Shown here: one piece after another, positions 41,912 to 51,501 of the stretch
Layout: each line of letters opens with the position of its first letter
Numbering within the stretch: position 1 is the stretch's first letter
Origin: Fructilactobacillus fructivorans
GTDB taxonomy: Bacteria; Bacillota; Bacilli; Lactobacillales; Lactobacillaceae
DNA length: 64,000 bases
Assembly (NCBI RefSeq): GCF_001434095.1
Contig: NZ_AZDS01000001.1
Coordinates: 1 to 64,000, forward strand
Reading direction: 5' to 3'
Program-made: the position numbers and the translations under genes
The notes under the pieces: model-generated
Told to the model about the DNA's origin: nothing
The model's input: only the letters and a program-made list of their open reading frames with translations
Databases searched by the model: none

Positions 41912-42631
41912 ATGACAACTATACAAGTACCTATTAAGAGTGATGTTATTAATGATAAGGACGGTAAGATGGCTAGTATTTTAGATTTTCCTGCCACTTA
42001 TCCGGCTGGAGTTAATCAGATTTTAGATACTGCTAAAGATAACGATAGTGTTGAAGTTAACATTAATTCAGGTGGTGGTGATGTGGATGCTGCGAGTGAA
42101 ATTTATTCGGAGCTGAAAAATGCTAGTCAACCTGTCACGGTAAATATTTTAGGCATGGCAGGTAGCTCTGCTAGTATCATTGCGATGGCTGGAGATAAAA
42201 TTAACATTGCGCCCACTGCCAGAATTATCATACATAAAGCCTCAGTAAGTGACGTTCAAGGTAATTCTGATGACTTACAGGGCTTAGTTAATATGCTAAG
42301 TTCGACTGATTCAGCGATTGCTAATATTTATCGGGACCGTACGGGACAAGATAAGACCGCAATTGCAAAGATGATGACACAAACTACTCAATTTAATGCT
42401 GATGAAGCCGTTGAAAATCATTTTGCTGATGAGGTGATGTTTGAAAATAACAAAGCACCACAACTTACTAATTCCCTTAATGATATTTTTAGTGATAAGT
42501 CAGTTGATAAGTTTTATAAAATTTATAAAAAGGCTAAACAGTACGATGAAATCCAGACGAACAGAGAAAAACATAAAAAGTCCGAAACTCTTACAGATAA
42601 GAAGCGGGCTATTTTTATGCAAAACATTTAA
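41912..42631 (+). CDS. ClpP-like prohead protease
   Basis: 239 residues of the S14 ClpP type: INSGGGDVDAASEIY, the nucleophile Ser85 in LGMAGSSAS, and His108 in IIIHKAS. It trims the capsid protein during maturation. The position between portal and capsid is canonical. GGAGGTGA precedes the ATG. Confidence 0.92.
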   Translation: MTTIQVPIKSDVINDKDGKMASILDFPATYPAGVNQILDTAKDNDSVEVNINSGGGDVDAASEIYSELKNASQPVTVNILGMAGSSASIIAMAGDKINIAPTARIIIHKASVSDVQGNSDDLQGLVNMLSSTDSAIANIYRDRTGQDKTAIAKMMTQTTQFNADEAVENHFADEVMFENNKAPQLTNSLNDIFSDKSVDKFYKIYKKAKQYDEIQTNREKHKKSETLTDKKRAIFMQNI

Positions 42632-42648
42632 AGGAGAAAATATACATA

Positions 42649-43875
42649 ATGCATATTAATGATTTAAATAATAAATGGATTAAAAAAGGTCAAGAAGTAT
42701 CTGACCTAAACGACAAGCTTAATAAAATGGTTATGAATGATTCTTTTAATGAAGATGATTACAAAAAAACCACTGAAAATAGAAACAATGCCAAGTCTCA
42801 GCGTGATGCTTTAAAGTCTCAACTAGATGAAGCTAGAGAAAATGATAAGCCTAGTGGCAACACTGAAGGCAAGTCAAATGATGATGGCAAACCTCATAAA
42901 GTTAACGATAAGAACAAAGTTAACTTTGTCGATAAGTTTAAAGGAATGCTACGAGGGGATCCAAAAGTGGTTGATGAAGTTACCTCGGTTACGGACCCTA
43001 GTAGTCCAGACAATAGCTCATTAGGCTTAACAGTTCCTAGCGATGATCAAAAGCAAATCAATCAACTCACTCGCCAATATGACGCTTTGGATCAATATGT
43101 AAATGTGGAAAATGTTGGTACTTCAAAGGGATCACGTATTTACGAAAAGATGTCAGCTATTAAGCCTCTTAATAATCTGAGTCAAGAAAATATCAAAATT
43201 CCTAGCATGGATGATCCAGAGGTTAACCGCATTGAATACACTATTCAACGTTTTGGTGGTATTTCCAGTCTCACTAATACTGTAATGGCAGATAGTGCTG
43301 ATAACTTAATGCAATACATTAATAATTGGATCGCTAAAAAAGACGTTATTACTCGAAATAACGAAATTCTAAAAGTTATTGGAACAGCACCTAAAAAGAG
43401 TGGCATTAATAGTTTCGATGACGTTAAGAGAACCATTGAAACCGCGGTAGATCCTGCTATTGTTAATACTTCTACCATCTTTACTAATCAATCTGGCTTT
43501 ACTGCATTAGCTACTGTTAAAGATGCTAATGGTAATTATTTAGTTCAGAATAATGTTACTAATCCGGCTCAAAAGGAAATTGATGGCAAACCCATTTGTG
43601 TAATTTCTGACCGCTGGTTACAAGACAATGGTGGAGCTCATCCATTTATTTATGGTGATCTAAAGCAAGGTATTACTTTATTTGACCGTCAACAAATGAC
43701 TCTTAATTCAACTAATGATGGTGCAGGGGGATTTGAGTCTGATACAACTAAAGTTAAGGTTATTGACCGATTTGATGTTGAATTAACTGATTTTGATGCC
43801 TTTACGGTCGATTCATTCACTGATTTGCCTGACCAAGGAACTAAGAATACTACTAGCAATAGTAAGGCAGATTAA
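42649..43875 (+). CDS. Major capsid protein (HK97 fold)
   Basis: 408 residues. The first 100 or so are a charged coiled coil (scaffold-like delta domain), expected to be removed by the protease upstream; mature capsid follows, with ...TNTVMADSADNLMQYINNWIAKKDVITRNNE and VISDRWLQDNGGAHPFIYGDLKQGI typical of HK97 major capsid proteins. Confidence 0.93.
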   Translation: MHINDLNNKWIKKGQEVSDLNDKLNKMVMNDSFNEDDYKKTTENRNNAKSQRDALKSQLDEARENDKPSGNTEGKSNDDGKPHKVNDKNKVNFVDKFKGMLRGDPKVVDEVTSVTDPSSPDNSSLGLTVPSDDQKQINQLTRQYDALDQYVNVENVGTSKGSRIYEKMSAIKPLNNLSQENIKIPSMDDPEVNRIEYTIQRFGGISSLTNTVMADSADNLMQYINNWIAKKDVITRNNEILKVIGTAPKKSGINSFDDVKRTIETAVDPAIVNTSTIFTNQSGFTALATVKDANGNYLVQNNVTNPAQKEIDGKPICVISDRWLQDNGGAHPFIYGDLKQGITLFDRQQMTLNSTNDGAGGFESDTTKVKVIDRFDVELTDFDAFTVDSFTDLPDQGTKNTTSNSKAD

Positions 43876-43880
43876 TAATT

Positions 43881-44210
43881 ATGCCGGAATTAAACGATTT
43901 TAAAGACACGATCAAAGTTTTAGGTAACGATGAAGATAGTTTATTACAAGGTTATTTAAATGTTGCGGAAGCTAACGTACAAAATGCGGTAGGAAGTAAT
44001 GTTCCCGGTTTTTTCGAGCGGGATGAAATTAGGGACGCTTATAACATTTGTGTCTATTCATTAGCGGGAGCGTTTTACACTTATCGAATTGCTCTAAGCG
44101 ATACACCAACGTATGATGTTAGTTTTACTTATAAAAGTTTAATTGGTTTTATGCGGAGTAAGTACGACGTTCTTGAGTCTGAACAAAATGAGGACGATGA
44201 TAATGGCTAA
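43881..44210 (+). CDS. Head-tail connector (gp6-like)
   Basis: 109 residues, helical, with LNDFKDTIKVLGNDEDSLLQGYLNVAEANVQNAVG at the N-terminus, as in HK97 gp6-like adaptors. First connector gene after the capsid. Acidic C-terminus. Confidence 0.82.
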   Translation: MPELNDFKDTIKVLGNDEDSLLQGYLNVAEANVQNAVGSNVPGFFERDEIRDAYNICVYSLAGAFYTYRIALSDTPTYDVSFTYKSLIGFMRSKYDVLESEQNEDDDNG

Positions 44211-44547
44211 AAAGTTACTGTATAGTAGTTTCAATAAAAAGATTACTGTTGGTGTGCCTAAAACAGTGACTAACGAAAATAACGGCAATACGTATGAAAG
44301 CTTTGAATCTAAATTTCAACTCTGGGCTTGTCCTTATCGTCGTAGCATGCCCACTCGTTATAATTTACTAGGAACCGAGTGGCAAGACACTATTACATTG
44401 ATTGTTAAGCATGATGAACGTATTACTGGTAACTTATTAATTAAGTACGGAGATACTTTATATAAGTTAGTTGATTACAGTCCTGATGAAGGTAACGGCT
44501 TTATGAACTACGATTATTTAACTTTGGAGGCTAAAAATGGCGGATAA
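44203..44547 (+). CDS. Head closure protein
   Basis: 114 residues, predicted beta-rich (LLYSSFNKKITVGVPKTVTNENNG, TLIVKHDERITGNLLIKYGDTLYKLVDYSP). Starts at ATG 44203, overlapping the previous gene by 8 bases, with GAGG upstream. Position and size fit the head-closure/adaptor family. Confidence 0.78.
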   Translation: MAKKLLYSSFNKKITVGVPKTVTNENNGNTYESFESKFQLWACPYRRSMPTRYNLLGTEWQDTITLIVKHDERITGNLLIKYGDTLYKLVDYSPDEGNGFMNYDYLTLEAKNGG

Positions 44548-44956
44548 GTTTAGTAATATGAATAATTTATTAAATTCGGTCTACGATCAAGTTGCCAGTA
44601 AAGCTCACTTAGATACTTCGCAAAAATATAAAATTACGGGAGCAGGTGCAAAAGTTCTTCGTAAAGGTCTAAAAGCATCAATCATTGATCGTGGTCACGT
44701 GACCAGTCATAAAGAAACCAATCAACATCGTCACTTAAAAGATAGTGTACGTACTTCTAAAAAAGATGAAAAGGGTATGCGTATTGGCAACAGCATGGTC
44801 GGTTTTGATGTTAATCATGCTTATATCGCTCGTTTTATCAATGATGGTACGAAAAAAATGGTGGGAGATCATTTCGTGGATAATACTCGTATGAATTCCA
44901 GTGATAAAGTTGCCGAAGCTATGAAAGATGCTTATAAGGATGTTACTGATGATTGA
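44537..44956 (+). CDS. Tail completion protein (HK97 gp10-like)
   Basis: 139 residues. RKGLKASIIDRGHVTSHKETNQHRHLKDSV and HAYIARFINDGTKKMVGDHFVDNTR are typical of gp10-type proteins at the head-tail joint. GGAGG precedes the ATG inside the previous gene. Confidence 0.85.
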   Translation: MADKFSNMNNLLNSVYDQVASKAHLDTSQKYKITGAGAKVLRKGLKASIIDRGHVTSHKETNQHRHLKDSVRTSKKDEKGMRIGNSMVGFDVNHAYIARFINDGTKKMVGDHFVDNTRMNSSDKVAEAMKDAYKDVTDD

Positions 44957-45320
44957 TACCAAAGTACAATTAAAAAAAGATATTTTAAGCTCTCAACAAT
45001 TTAGCTGGTTGGATAATATTTATATCAATAGTATTCCAACAGAATTAGAAAACGAGACGCTAAAAACAACGATGTTGATCAGTGATATTAATAGTGAGCT
45101 AGCTAATTGGGCCAATGATACGTTTACTAGCGTTGATAAAAGTATTCAAGTTCAAATATTTTTTTCTAAACAATTTCAATTTAATTTTGATGAAGTAATT
45201 AAAACATTGCTTCATTTTTTTGTACAAAACGATTGGCGCTCAAATGGATTTAGTAATTTTATTGATCCAGATACTAAGCAAGAGAGTGTAACGATTAAAA
45301 TTCATAAAATTATGATGTAA
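44949..45320 (+). CDS. Tail terminator-like protein (DUF806-type)
   Basis: 123 residues; MIDTKVQLKKDILSS..., SIQVQIFFSKQFQFNFDEVIKTLLHFF resembles DUF806 phage proteins found in the tail-terminator position. ATG at 44949 overlaps the previous stop. Function inferred mainly from order. Confidence 0.75.
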   Translation: MIDTKVQLKKDILSSQQFSWLDNIYINSIPTELENETLKTTMLISDINSELANWANDTFTSVDKSIQVQIFFSKQFQFNFDEVIKTLLHFFVQNDWRSNGFSNFIDPDTKQESVTIKIHKIMM

Positions 45321-45335
45321 AGGAGATTTTTTATA

Positions 45336-45929
45336 ATGGCAAGAAAAGATGGCGGAACAGTTGGTATTAAAACAGCCAAGTTCGCACTTTTAAGAGATGA
45401 TGGTACTATTGATCCTACCTTCGGTGATAACGGAGTTTATACCGTTACCTCTGATAAAGATGGTGGTATGACAACGGCTAATATTTCTGGTTTAGGGCAA
45501 AGTGTTCAACGTGTTTGGGGTAATAACCAAAATGTTGAGACTTCTTATGGCAAAGCACAACCTTCTATTTCACTTGGAAGTAACTTTCTAAGCAAAGATA
45601 TTAAAAATCGCTTGTTAGGACGAAAAAAGCAAGATAACGGAGCATGGTCATTAGAAGGTGACCCTCAATCTACTCTGGTTGCTTTAGATGTTGTTTCCAG
45701 TGATTCTGGAAATAATGATGTTCATTTTGGATTTAAAAAGGGACATTTAACGACTGGAGACGTTAATTTACAAACCAGCAATGAAAACCAAAGTCGTCAA
45801 GCTGATTCCATGACATACACACCAATTAATAGTGGTGACGATGATGATGGAATGGAAATCGGTTGGACTGGTGATACTAGTTTTGATATTAATAAGTTTT
45901 TTGAGCGATATTTTTCCGAGCTCAGATAA
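45336..45929 (+). CDS. Major tail protein
   Basis: 197 residues. TVGIKTAKFALLRDDGTIDPTFG... and the later TGDVNLQTSNENQSRQADSMTYTPI fit the major tail tube family of Lactobacillales siphophages. AAAGGAG precedes the ATG. It lies just before the tail chaperone genes. Confidence 0.88.
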   Translation: MARKDGGTVGIKTAKFALLRDDGTIDPTFGDNGVYTVTSDKDGGMTTANISGLGQSVQRVWGNNQNVETSYGKAQPSISLGSNFLSKDIKNRLLGRKKQDNGAWSLEGDPQSTLVALDVVSSDSGNNDVHFGFKKGHLTTGDVNLQTSNENQSRQADSMTYTPINSGDDDDGMEIGWTGDTSFDINKFFERYFSELR

Positions 45930-46068
45930 TAACGGCAACACACAATCCAATCTAAGCAACAAAACTCAAACTTCTGAATAGTTATTCATAAATAAGTAAA
46001 ATCGCCTTAGAAAAGCATAATTGGACTCTCACATGTTCGGCGGTTTTAAGAAAGGATTTTTACATAAA

Positions 46069-46485
46069 ATGGCAGTATCTATTAATGTTGAGAAATATTT
46101 AGGACTAAAAACACCAATTAAAGTCAAAGGAAGCGTAAAAAATACTAGACGTGTTTATCAAATGAATTTACGTTTAATGAAAATGCAACGTACTACTTCT
46201 AAAATTGATAGTCAAAATCAAAAACTAAACGATAAAACTGATGATGAATTAACTGACGAACAACGTGATAAATTGCTTGGTGATCAAATTACGATGATGA
46301 ATTCTATGAATGAAATGTTAACGAATGCTGAACAATTTGTTTTAGATATTTTGCGATTGTCAGATAAATATCGAGCTAAGCTAGATGATTTAACTCAAAC
46401 TGAACTATTAGACTTGGTAAGTTTTATTACCAGTAAAGTAACGGGAACAGAACCCGAAAAATCAGATGACTCAAAAAAAGCCTAA
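46069..46485 (+). CDS. Tail assembly chaperone gpG
   Basis: 138 residues, helical. ATG at 46069 with AAAGGA upstream. It ends ...EKSDDSKKA at a run of seven A (46473-46479). Ribosomes that slip back one base there read on as gpGT. The chaperone holds the tape measure during tail assembly. Confidence 0.85.
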   Translation: MAVSINVEKYLGLKTPIKVKGSVKNTRRVYQMNLRLMKMQRTTSKIDSQNQKLNDKTDDELTDEQRDKLLGDQITMMNSMNEMLTNAEQFVLDILRLSDKYRAKLDDLTQTELLDLVSFITSKVTGTEPEKSDDSKKA

Positions 46486-46700
46486 ATGCGGTAATTAATG
46501 AATTAAAAAATGCCATCGAAGACATCAATTACGAAGAACAAATGGCATTTGAATATTTTCATATATTGCCAGATGATTTTGAACAACAAGATTTCTTCTT
46601 AATGCAAACCATTATGAAGGCTAAGAGTCCTGACGATCGAGCAGAAGATCCAAAGGGCTTATTAGATCGACTTGGTATTACGCCAAATCAAAATTATTAG
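46479..46700 (+). CDS. gpT extension made by -1 frameshift (gpGT)
   Basis: The -1 frame from the A7 slippery run reads SLNAVINELKNAIEDINYEEQM...KGLLDRLGITPNQNY to the stop at 46700 and has no start of its own, so it must be a C-terminal extension of gpG. The full gpGT would be about 211 residues. The heptamer A AAA AAA in the zero frame is a classic -1 slip site, and the arrangement before a tape measure gene is typical of long-tailed phages. Confidence 0.85.
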   Translation, partial: SLNAVINELKNAIEDINYEEQMAFEYFHILPDDFEQQDFFLMQTIMKAKSPDDRAEDPKGLLDRLGITPNQNY

Positions 46701-46716
46701 GGAAAGGAGGATATGA

Positions 46717-49700
46717 ATGGCAAGTAAAGACGTTGTGAACACACTAGCGTCTAAAATTTCGTTAGATGTGGATGACTCAGATTTATACAGTTTACGTAAT
46801 GAACTACGTCGAACTAATGCCGAATGGAAAAATACAGAAGACCGTGCCAAACTAGCAGGTAATCAATCCGAAAAAAGCGCGGCCAAAGTAGGTAAGCAAA
46901 AAGATGCCTTAATTATTTTGCGTAAAGAATTAGACCAAAATAAAACCGCGCTCAAAAATACGACTGGTTCATCTAAACAAGATGTTAAAGCTCGACAGGA
47001 TTATGAAAAAGAAATTAGAAAATTAAATATTCAAATTTCTAAACATAGCAATTACTTAGAAAAAGATCGTAAATACGAGCAGTATTATAAAGCTGGAATT
47101 GAGCAGAGCAAAAAAGCCCTAGAAGACGACACTAAAGTACATAAATCTCAAATTGATCGGCTCAATGCGGAAGGTAAAACGGTTGAAGCTACGAAAAAAC
47201 GATACAGTTCTATGCAAAGTACTCTGGAAAAGCAAAGTAGTTTATACCAGAAAGAAAAAGACTACTTAGAAAGACTCAAAAGTAGTCGTGGTGCTGATAG
47301 TTCTGAAATAGCTAAGCAACGTGTTAAAGTCAACGAACTTGGCACTTCGATGGCCAAAAGTAAAACCCAAGCTAGTGAGTTATCTAATGCCGTGAAAAAG
47401 AATAGCCAGAATCCATTTACTCGTTGGAACGCTTCATTAAAAGAGACCAACAGCACGGGTAAGAAAACAGAATCAATTTTCCATTCAATTGTTAAGGCTA
47501 ATTTGGCTACTAGTACTATTAGATCCGCATGGAATGGCATAACTAACCATATTGGTAGTGCTTTGGCTGCTGGTCAAAAGTTTAATAATCAGCAACAACA
47601 AATGGGCGCTACTTGGCAAACTTTATCTGGAACCGTCAAGAAAAGTCATGCTATGGTTGGCACTATTAATGATTTATCTACAGCAACTGGTCAATCTGTA
47701 GACACTGTTAATGACTTAGAGCAGGGATTTTATCATCTTCACTCTAATAAAGGCGAATCAGATGACATGACTAAGTCCATGCTAAATATGGCGGATGCTG
47801 TTGGCTTAAATGGTCAGCAAATTAATTCAGTTACTAATGATATGGTTAACGGTCTATCACGTGGGAAAGCCAATGCAGGTATGTTGAATCAAATTTCACA
47901 GTATTTCCCAATGTTTAGAGAACAATTGGCCAAAACTAAAAATGTTTCGGTTTCTGACTTAAACCAAATGGCAAAACAAGGTAAAATTTCCGCCAATGAT
48001 ATTGAGCAAGTCTTCAGTAACTTAGGTAATAAGAAATACGGTAAAGCTGCTGATCGAATGCTATCAACCGCAATTGGTTCTACTCGTGCTATTAAAGCCC
48101 AAGTACCAAGATTAATGGGTGATATTGAAAAACCAATCCAGAACATGAAGAACCCACTATTTTTGGCGGCTTCTAAATGGGTATCAGATAAACGTACCGA
48201 TAACGAGTTTAAGAAATTAGGCAGTTCATTAAGTCGTGGTTTTGACGTTATCACAAAAGCATTTTCAAAAGTTTTTACTACTAAATCAATCAGTAGTGGT
48301 TTAGATAGTATGGTTAATGGCGTTACTAAAACCGTTGACCGTTTAAGTAATAATATTGCGAAAAATGCTAAACCAATTACACAATTTTTTAGAAGTGTTA
48401 GGTCTACTGGTACTAGTAGCTTTAAATTATTTTTAGGTACTATTAAAGACTTATCCGCGGTGTTTCTACCATTTCTTAACTTTATGGCAAAACATGCGAA
48501 AGTATTTGCTCCTATGATCGCTGGATTGACTGTTATTACTAAGTTAACCAAGCCATTAATGGGAATGAAAATAGCTAGCCAAGTCCTTGGAATTTCTTCT
48601 GCTGTTCGTAAGTTAACTGCTTCAGAAACAGTTATGAAAGGTGTTACAGCAACACTCGATGCGCTTTCGAGTCCATGGATGGCTATACCGGTAGCAATTA
48701 CTGCTATAATCACCGGGCTTGCTTTGCTCTATAAAAAAGTTAAACCATTTCGTGATTTTGTAAATAAATACATATTAAAGCCGTTAAGTAGTTCATTTAA
48801 GTGGGTCAATGATCAGTTTAAGCGATTTGGACACTGGATGGATCACAATAGTAAGAAACCCAAACAAAAGCCAGTAAAAATTGATACTAAAGGAATTAAT
48901 AAAGACCTTAACGGAATTAAAAAAGATTTTTCTGGCTCAGTTAATTTAGTTAAAAAGCGAGCTGGCGAAATGGGCAACAATATTGCCAAAGGTTTCAAGA
49001 CTGCTTCAAAGAATACCAGAAATACCATGCAATCCTTGCAAAAGAGTACTAATGGCACTGTAGAAAAAATGCGTAAAAATACGCCAAAGCAGTTTAAAAA
49101 TATGTGGAACGAAGCCAACAACCTTACTAAAAGTGCTATGAAAACGCAAAAGGATCAGAACAAATTAGGTTCTGATTTTATTCATGGTCGTTGGAGCAAT
49201 CTTGGTAAAGATGTTAAAAATATTGCTAAAGATCTTTGGAAAGAAGTTAAAGATGTCTTCAAAAGCGGTTCTACTTTTGCAAAAGATTCTACTAAATCCT
49301 TACAGAAAAGCACTAGAGATACTGTAAATAAAATGCGCAAAGATACGCCTAAGCAGTATCGGAATATGTGGAATGATGCCGACAATCTCACTAAGAGCGC
49401 TATGAAGACGCAAAAAGATCAGAACAAATTAGGTTCTGATTTTATTCACGGCCGTTGGAGTAATTTAGGCGGCGATATCAAAAGAATTGTTAGAGATATG
49501 TGGAAAGAAGTTAGAAACATCTTTAAAGGTGGTTTTGACTTTATAAATGATCTAAGTGGTGGTCGTCTAGGTAAGTTAACTAGTCAGTTTAGTAGTACAT
49601 GGCATTCCATTGGAAAAGGTTGGCATAGTTTTTGGAACGGTATTGGTGACTTCTTCAAAAAGATTTGGAATGACATTAAAAAATATGCTCACAGTGGTAT

Positions 49701-51501
49701 GAAGGGCATTATAGGTAGCTTAAATGCTGGTATTAATGGTATTGATTGGGTTATTCATGCCTTCGGTGGCAAGAGTAAGACTATCAAGCCAATTAAATAC
49801 GCTACTGGTACTGGTGTTTCAAAGCGTCGTCCCATTAACAAACAGACCTATGCCATGTTAAATGATGGTAAAAATGTCAACGGTAGTAATAAAGAAACGG
49901 CTATTTTACCTAATGGGAATGCCTTTCAACCCAAAGAGAAAAATTGGACTGGTTTACTTCCAGCTGGAACAGAAATTCTCAACGCTGAAGAAACAAATCT
50001 TATGGAACAATTTACTCATTTTGCTAGTGGTACTGGCTTATTTAAGGGCATTCATAATGCAGTAAATAAAGCTAGTAGCGTTGCAAGCGGTGTTGGTAAA
50101 TCCGTAAGCCATTTTGTTGGCAATGTGGCTAGTTCTATTAAGCAAAAAGTTAGTATGGCCAAAAACATTCTAAAGTCACCTGGGAAAGCATTGACTGGTT
50201 TACTTAAGAAACCAAATGGCAATGGTGCTATTTTTAGTAATTTTGCCAAAGGTATGTATAACAAGATGAGTGGCGCCGCTAAAAGTTGGTGGAGTCAGCT
50301 TTGGAATACTGTTGATAAGGTAACTGGAAGTGGCTCAGCAAGTGACTTCTTAAATAAAGCCATTAAAGATTCCAAAGGTAAGCACTATGTTTGGGGTGCT
50401 ACTGGTTCTAATACGTTTGACTGTTCTGGATTGATTACATACGTGGCAAAACAATTTGGTAAATCTTTACCACATTTTTCCGGCTCACAATATTCCTCAT
50501 TGCCTCACGTTAGCGAAAAGAACGCTCAACCGGGTGACTTAGCTTACTTTGGCCATGGTGGAAGTTCTCACGTTGGAATTGTTTCTGGGAAGAATCGCAT
50601 GTGGTCTGCTCAATCACCAAGTGCTCACCCTAACATTGGCTATAGTCCAATTCATGGATTTGGTGAACCATTAGCTGGTTTCGCTAAAATTCCCGGATTA
50701 AGTAATAAGTCTAGTGATAAGAAAAATACTAATCAATCTAATCAGGGTATTAAAAATCAAGTAGGTAACGGATTCTTTAACTGGATGAAAAAATACTTGG
50801 AACCTGTGTTAAGTGGTGGAAATACTAAGCAACCTAGTGGAAGCCACAAAGATTGGTTAGGTGAAGCCGGAATTAGTCCTAGTGATTTTGGTTACTATAA
50901 CTATATTATTAACCATGAATCTAACTGGAATCCACGTGCTACCAATCCAAATGGTGGTGCATATGGATTACCACAGTCCTTGCCAGCTAGCAAAATGGCT
51001 AGTGCTGGAAAAGACTACCGCACTAATCCAATTACACAATTAAAATGGATGAAGGGCTATGTAAAACGTTATGGCGGTGCTAAAGGTGCCTACGATTTCT
51101 GGACTCGGCATCATGCTTACGCTAATGGTGGTATTGCTCAGAATCACCAAGTAGCTGAAATTGCTGAAAATAATAAGCCGGAAATGGTTATTCCGATGTC
51201 AGCTGAAAAGAGGCCACGAGGTTTGCAATTAATGAGCGAAGTAGTTTCGAAATTTGCTAAAGATGATCCAAATCTAGCCCAAGACAATCATTCAACTAAT
51301 AATCAATCAGCAAATGTTATTCAAGAAATGAATAATAAATTTGATAAGTTGTTGAAACTGATTGCGGTTACTAATGGTTTGAGTGAAAAACAAATTCAAG
51401 CTATCTATCAGACTTCACAGTCGCCTAAGGAACGATACAAGATGGACGCTCGTAACCAGTCTATTAGCGACTACGGTAATCTATTAGGAGGTGCATATTA
51501 A
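46717..51501 (+). CDS. Tape measure protein with NlpC/P60 and lytic transglycosylase-like domains
   Basis: 1594 residues. Coiled coil at 20-230, hydrophobic segments near 600-680, an 88-residue tandem repeat (about 772-947), then an NlpC/P60 peptidase (TFDCSGLITYVAKQFG with Cys1236, SHVGIVSG with His1285) and a lysozyme/transglycosylase-like domain (IINHESNWNPRATNPNGGAYGLPQSLP, about 1395-1480). It sets tail length and probably opens the wall during DNA entry. AAAGGAGG precedes the ATG. The protein is long, in keeping with a long tail. Confidence 0.93.
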   Translation: MASKDVVNTLASKISLDVDDSDLYSLRNELRRTNAEWKNTEDRAKLAGNQSEKSAAKVGKQKDALIILRKELDQNKTALKNTTGSSKQDVKARQDYEKEIRKLNIQISKHSNYLEKDRKYEQYYKAGIEQSKKALEDDTKVHKSQIDRLNAEGKTVEATKKRYSSMQSTLEKQSSLYQKEKDYLERLKSSRGADSSEIAKQRVKVNELGTSMAKSKTQASELSNAVKKNSQNPFTRWNASLKETNSTGKKTESIFHSIVKANLATSTIRSAWNGITNHIGSALAAGQKFNNQQQQMGATWQTLSGTVKKSHAMVGTINDLSTATGQSVDTVNDLEQGFYHLHSNKGESDDMTKSMLNMADAVGLNGQQINSVTNDMVNGLSRGKANAGMLNQISQYFPMFREQLAKTKNVSVSDLNQMAKQGKISANDIEQVFSNLGNKKYGKAADRMLSTAIGSTRAIKAQVPRLMGDIEKPIQNMKNPLFLAASKWVSDKRTDNEFKKLGSSLSRGFDVITKAFSKVFTTKSISSGLDSMVNGVTKTVDRLSNNIAKNAKPITQFFRSVRSTGTSSFKLFLGTIKDLSAVFLPFLNFMAKHAKVFAPMIAGLTVITKLTKPLMGMKIASQVLGISSAVRKLTASETVMKGVTATLDALSSPWMAIPVAITAIITGLALLYKKVKPFRDFVNKYILKPLSSSFKWVNDQFKRFGHWMDHNSKKPKQKPVKIDTKGINKDLNGIKKDFSGSVNLVKKRAGEMGNNIAKGFKTASKNTRNTMQSLQKSTNGTVEKMRKNTPKQFKNMWNEANNLTKSAMKTQKDQNKLGSDFIHGRWSNLGKDVKNIAKDLWKEVKDVFKSGSTFAKDSTKSLQKSTRDTVNKMRKDTPKQYRNMWNDADNLTKSAMKTQKDQNKLGSDFIHGRWSNLGGDIKRIVRDMWKEVRNIFKGGFDFINDLSGGRLGKLTSQFSSTWHSIGKGWHSFWNGIGDFFKKIWNDIKKYAHSGMKGIIGSLNAGINGIDWVIHAFGGKSKTIKPIKYATGTGVSKRRPINKQTYAMLNDGKNVNGSNKETAILPNGNAFQPKEKNWTGLLPAGTEILNAEETNLMEQFTHFASGTGLFKGIHNAVNKASSVASGVGKSVSHFVGNVASSIKQKVSMAKNILKSPGKALTGLLKKPNGNGAIFSNFAKGMYNKMSGAAKSWWSQLWNTVDKVTGSGSASDFLNKAIKDSKGKHYVWGATGSNTFDCSGLITYVAKQFGKSLPHFSGSQYSSLPHVSEKNAQPGDLAYFGHGGSSHVGIVSGKNRMWSAQSPSAHPNIGYSPIHGFGEPLAGFAKIPGLSNKSSDKKNTNQSNQGIKNQVGNGFFNWMKKYLEPVLSGGNTKQPSGSHKDWLGEAGISPSDFGYYNYIINHESNWNPRATNPNGGAYGLPQSLPASKMASAGKDYRTNPITQLKWMKGYVKRYGGAKGAYDFWTRHHAYANGGIAQNHQVAEIAENNKPEMVIPMSAEKRPRGLQLMSEVVSKFAKDDPNLAQDNHSTNNQSANVIQEMNNKFDKLLKLIAVTNGLSEKQIQAIYQTSQSPKERYKMDARNQSISDYGNLLGGAY
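49030..49557 (+). repeat. Tandem 264-bp duplication inside the tape measure gene
   Basis: 49030-49293 and 49294-49557 encode two similar 88-residue units (SLQKST..TV.KMRK.TPKQ, then NNLTKSAMKTQKDQNKLGSD). The best-conserved part is almost identical at DNA level, suggesting a fairly recent duplication in frame. Confidence 0.85.

Noticed and set aside
47889-48713. Minus-strand frame of 274 codons inside the tape measure gene
   Set aside because: Lies fully antisense to a long, clearly coding gene; no ribosome binding site; composition is that of a shadow frame.
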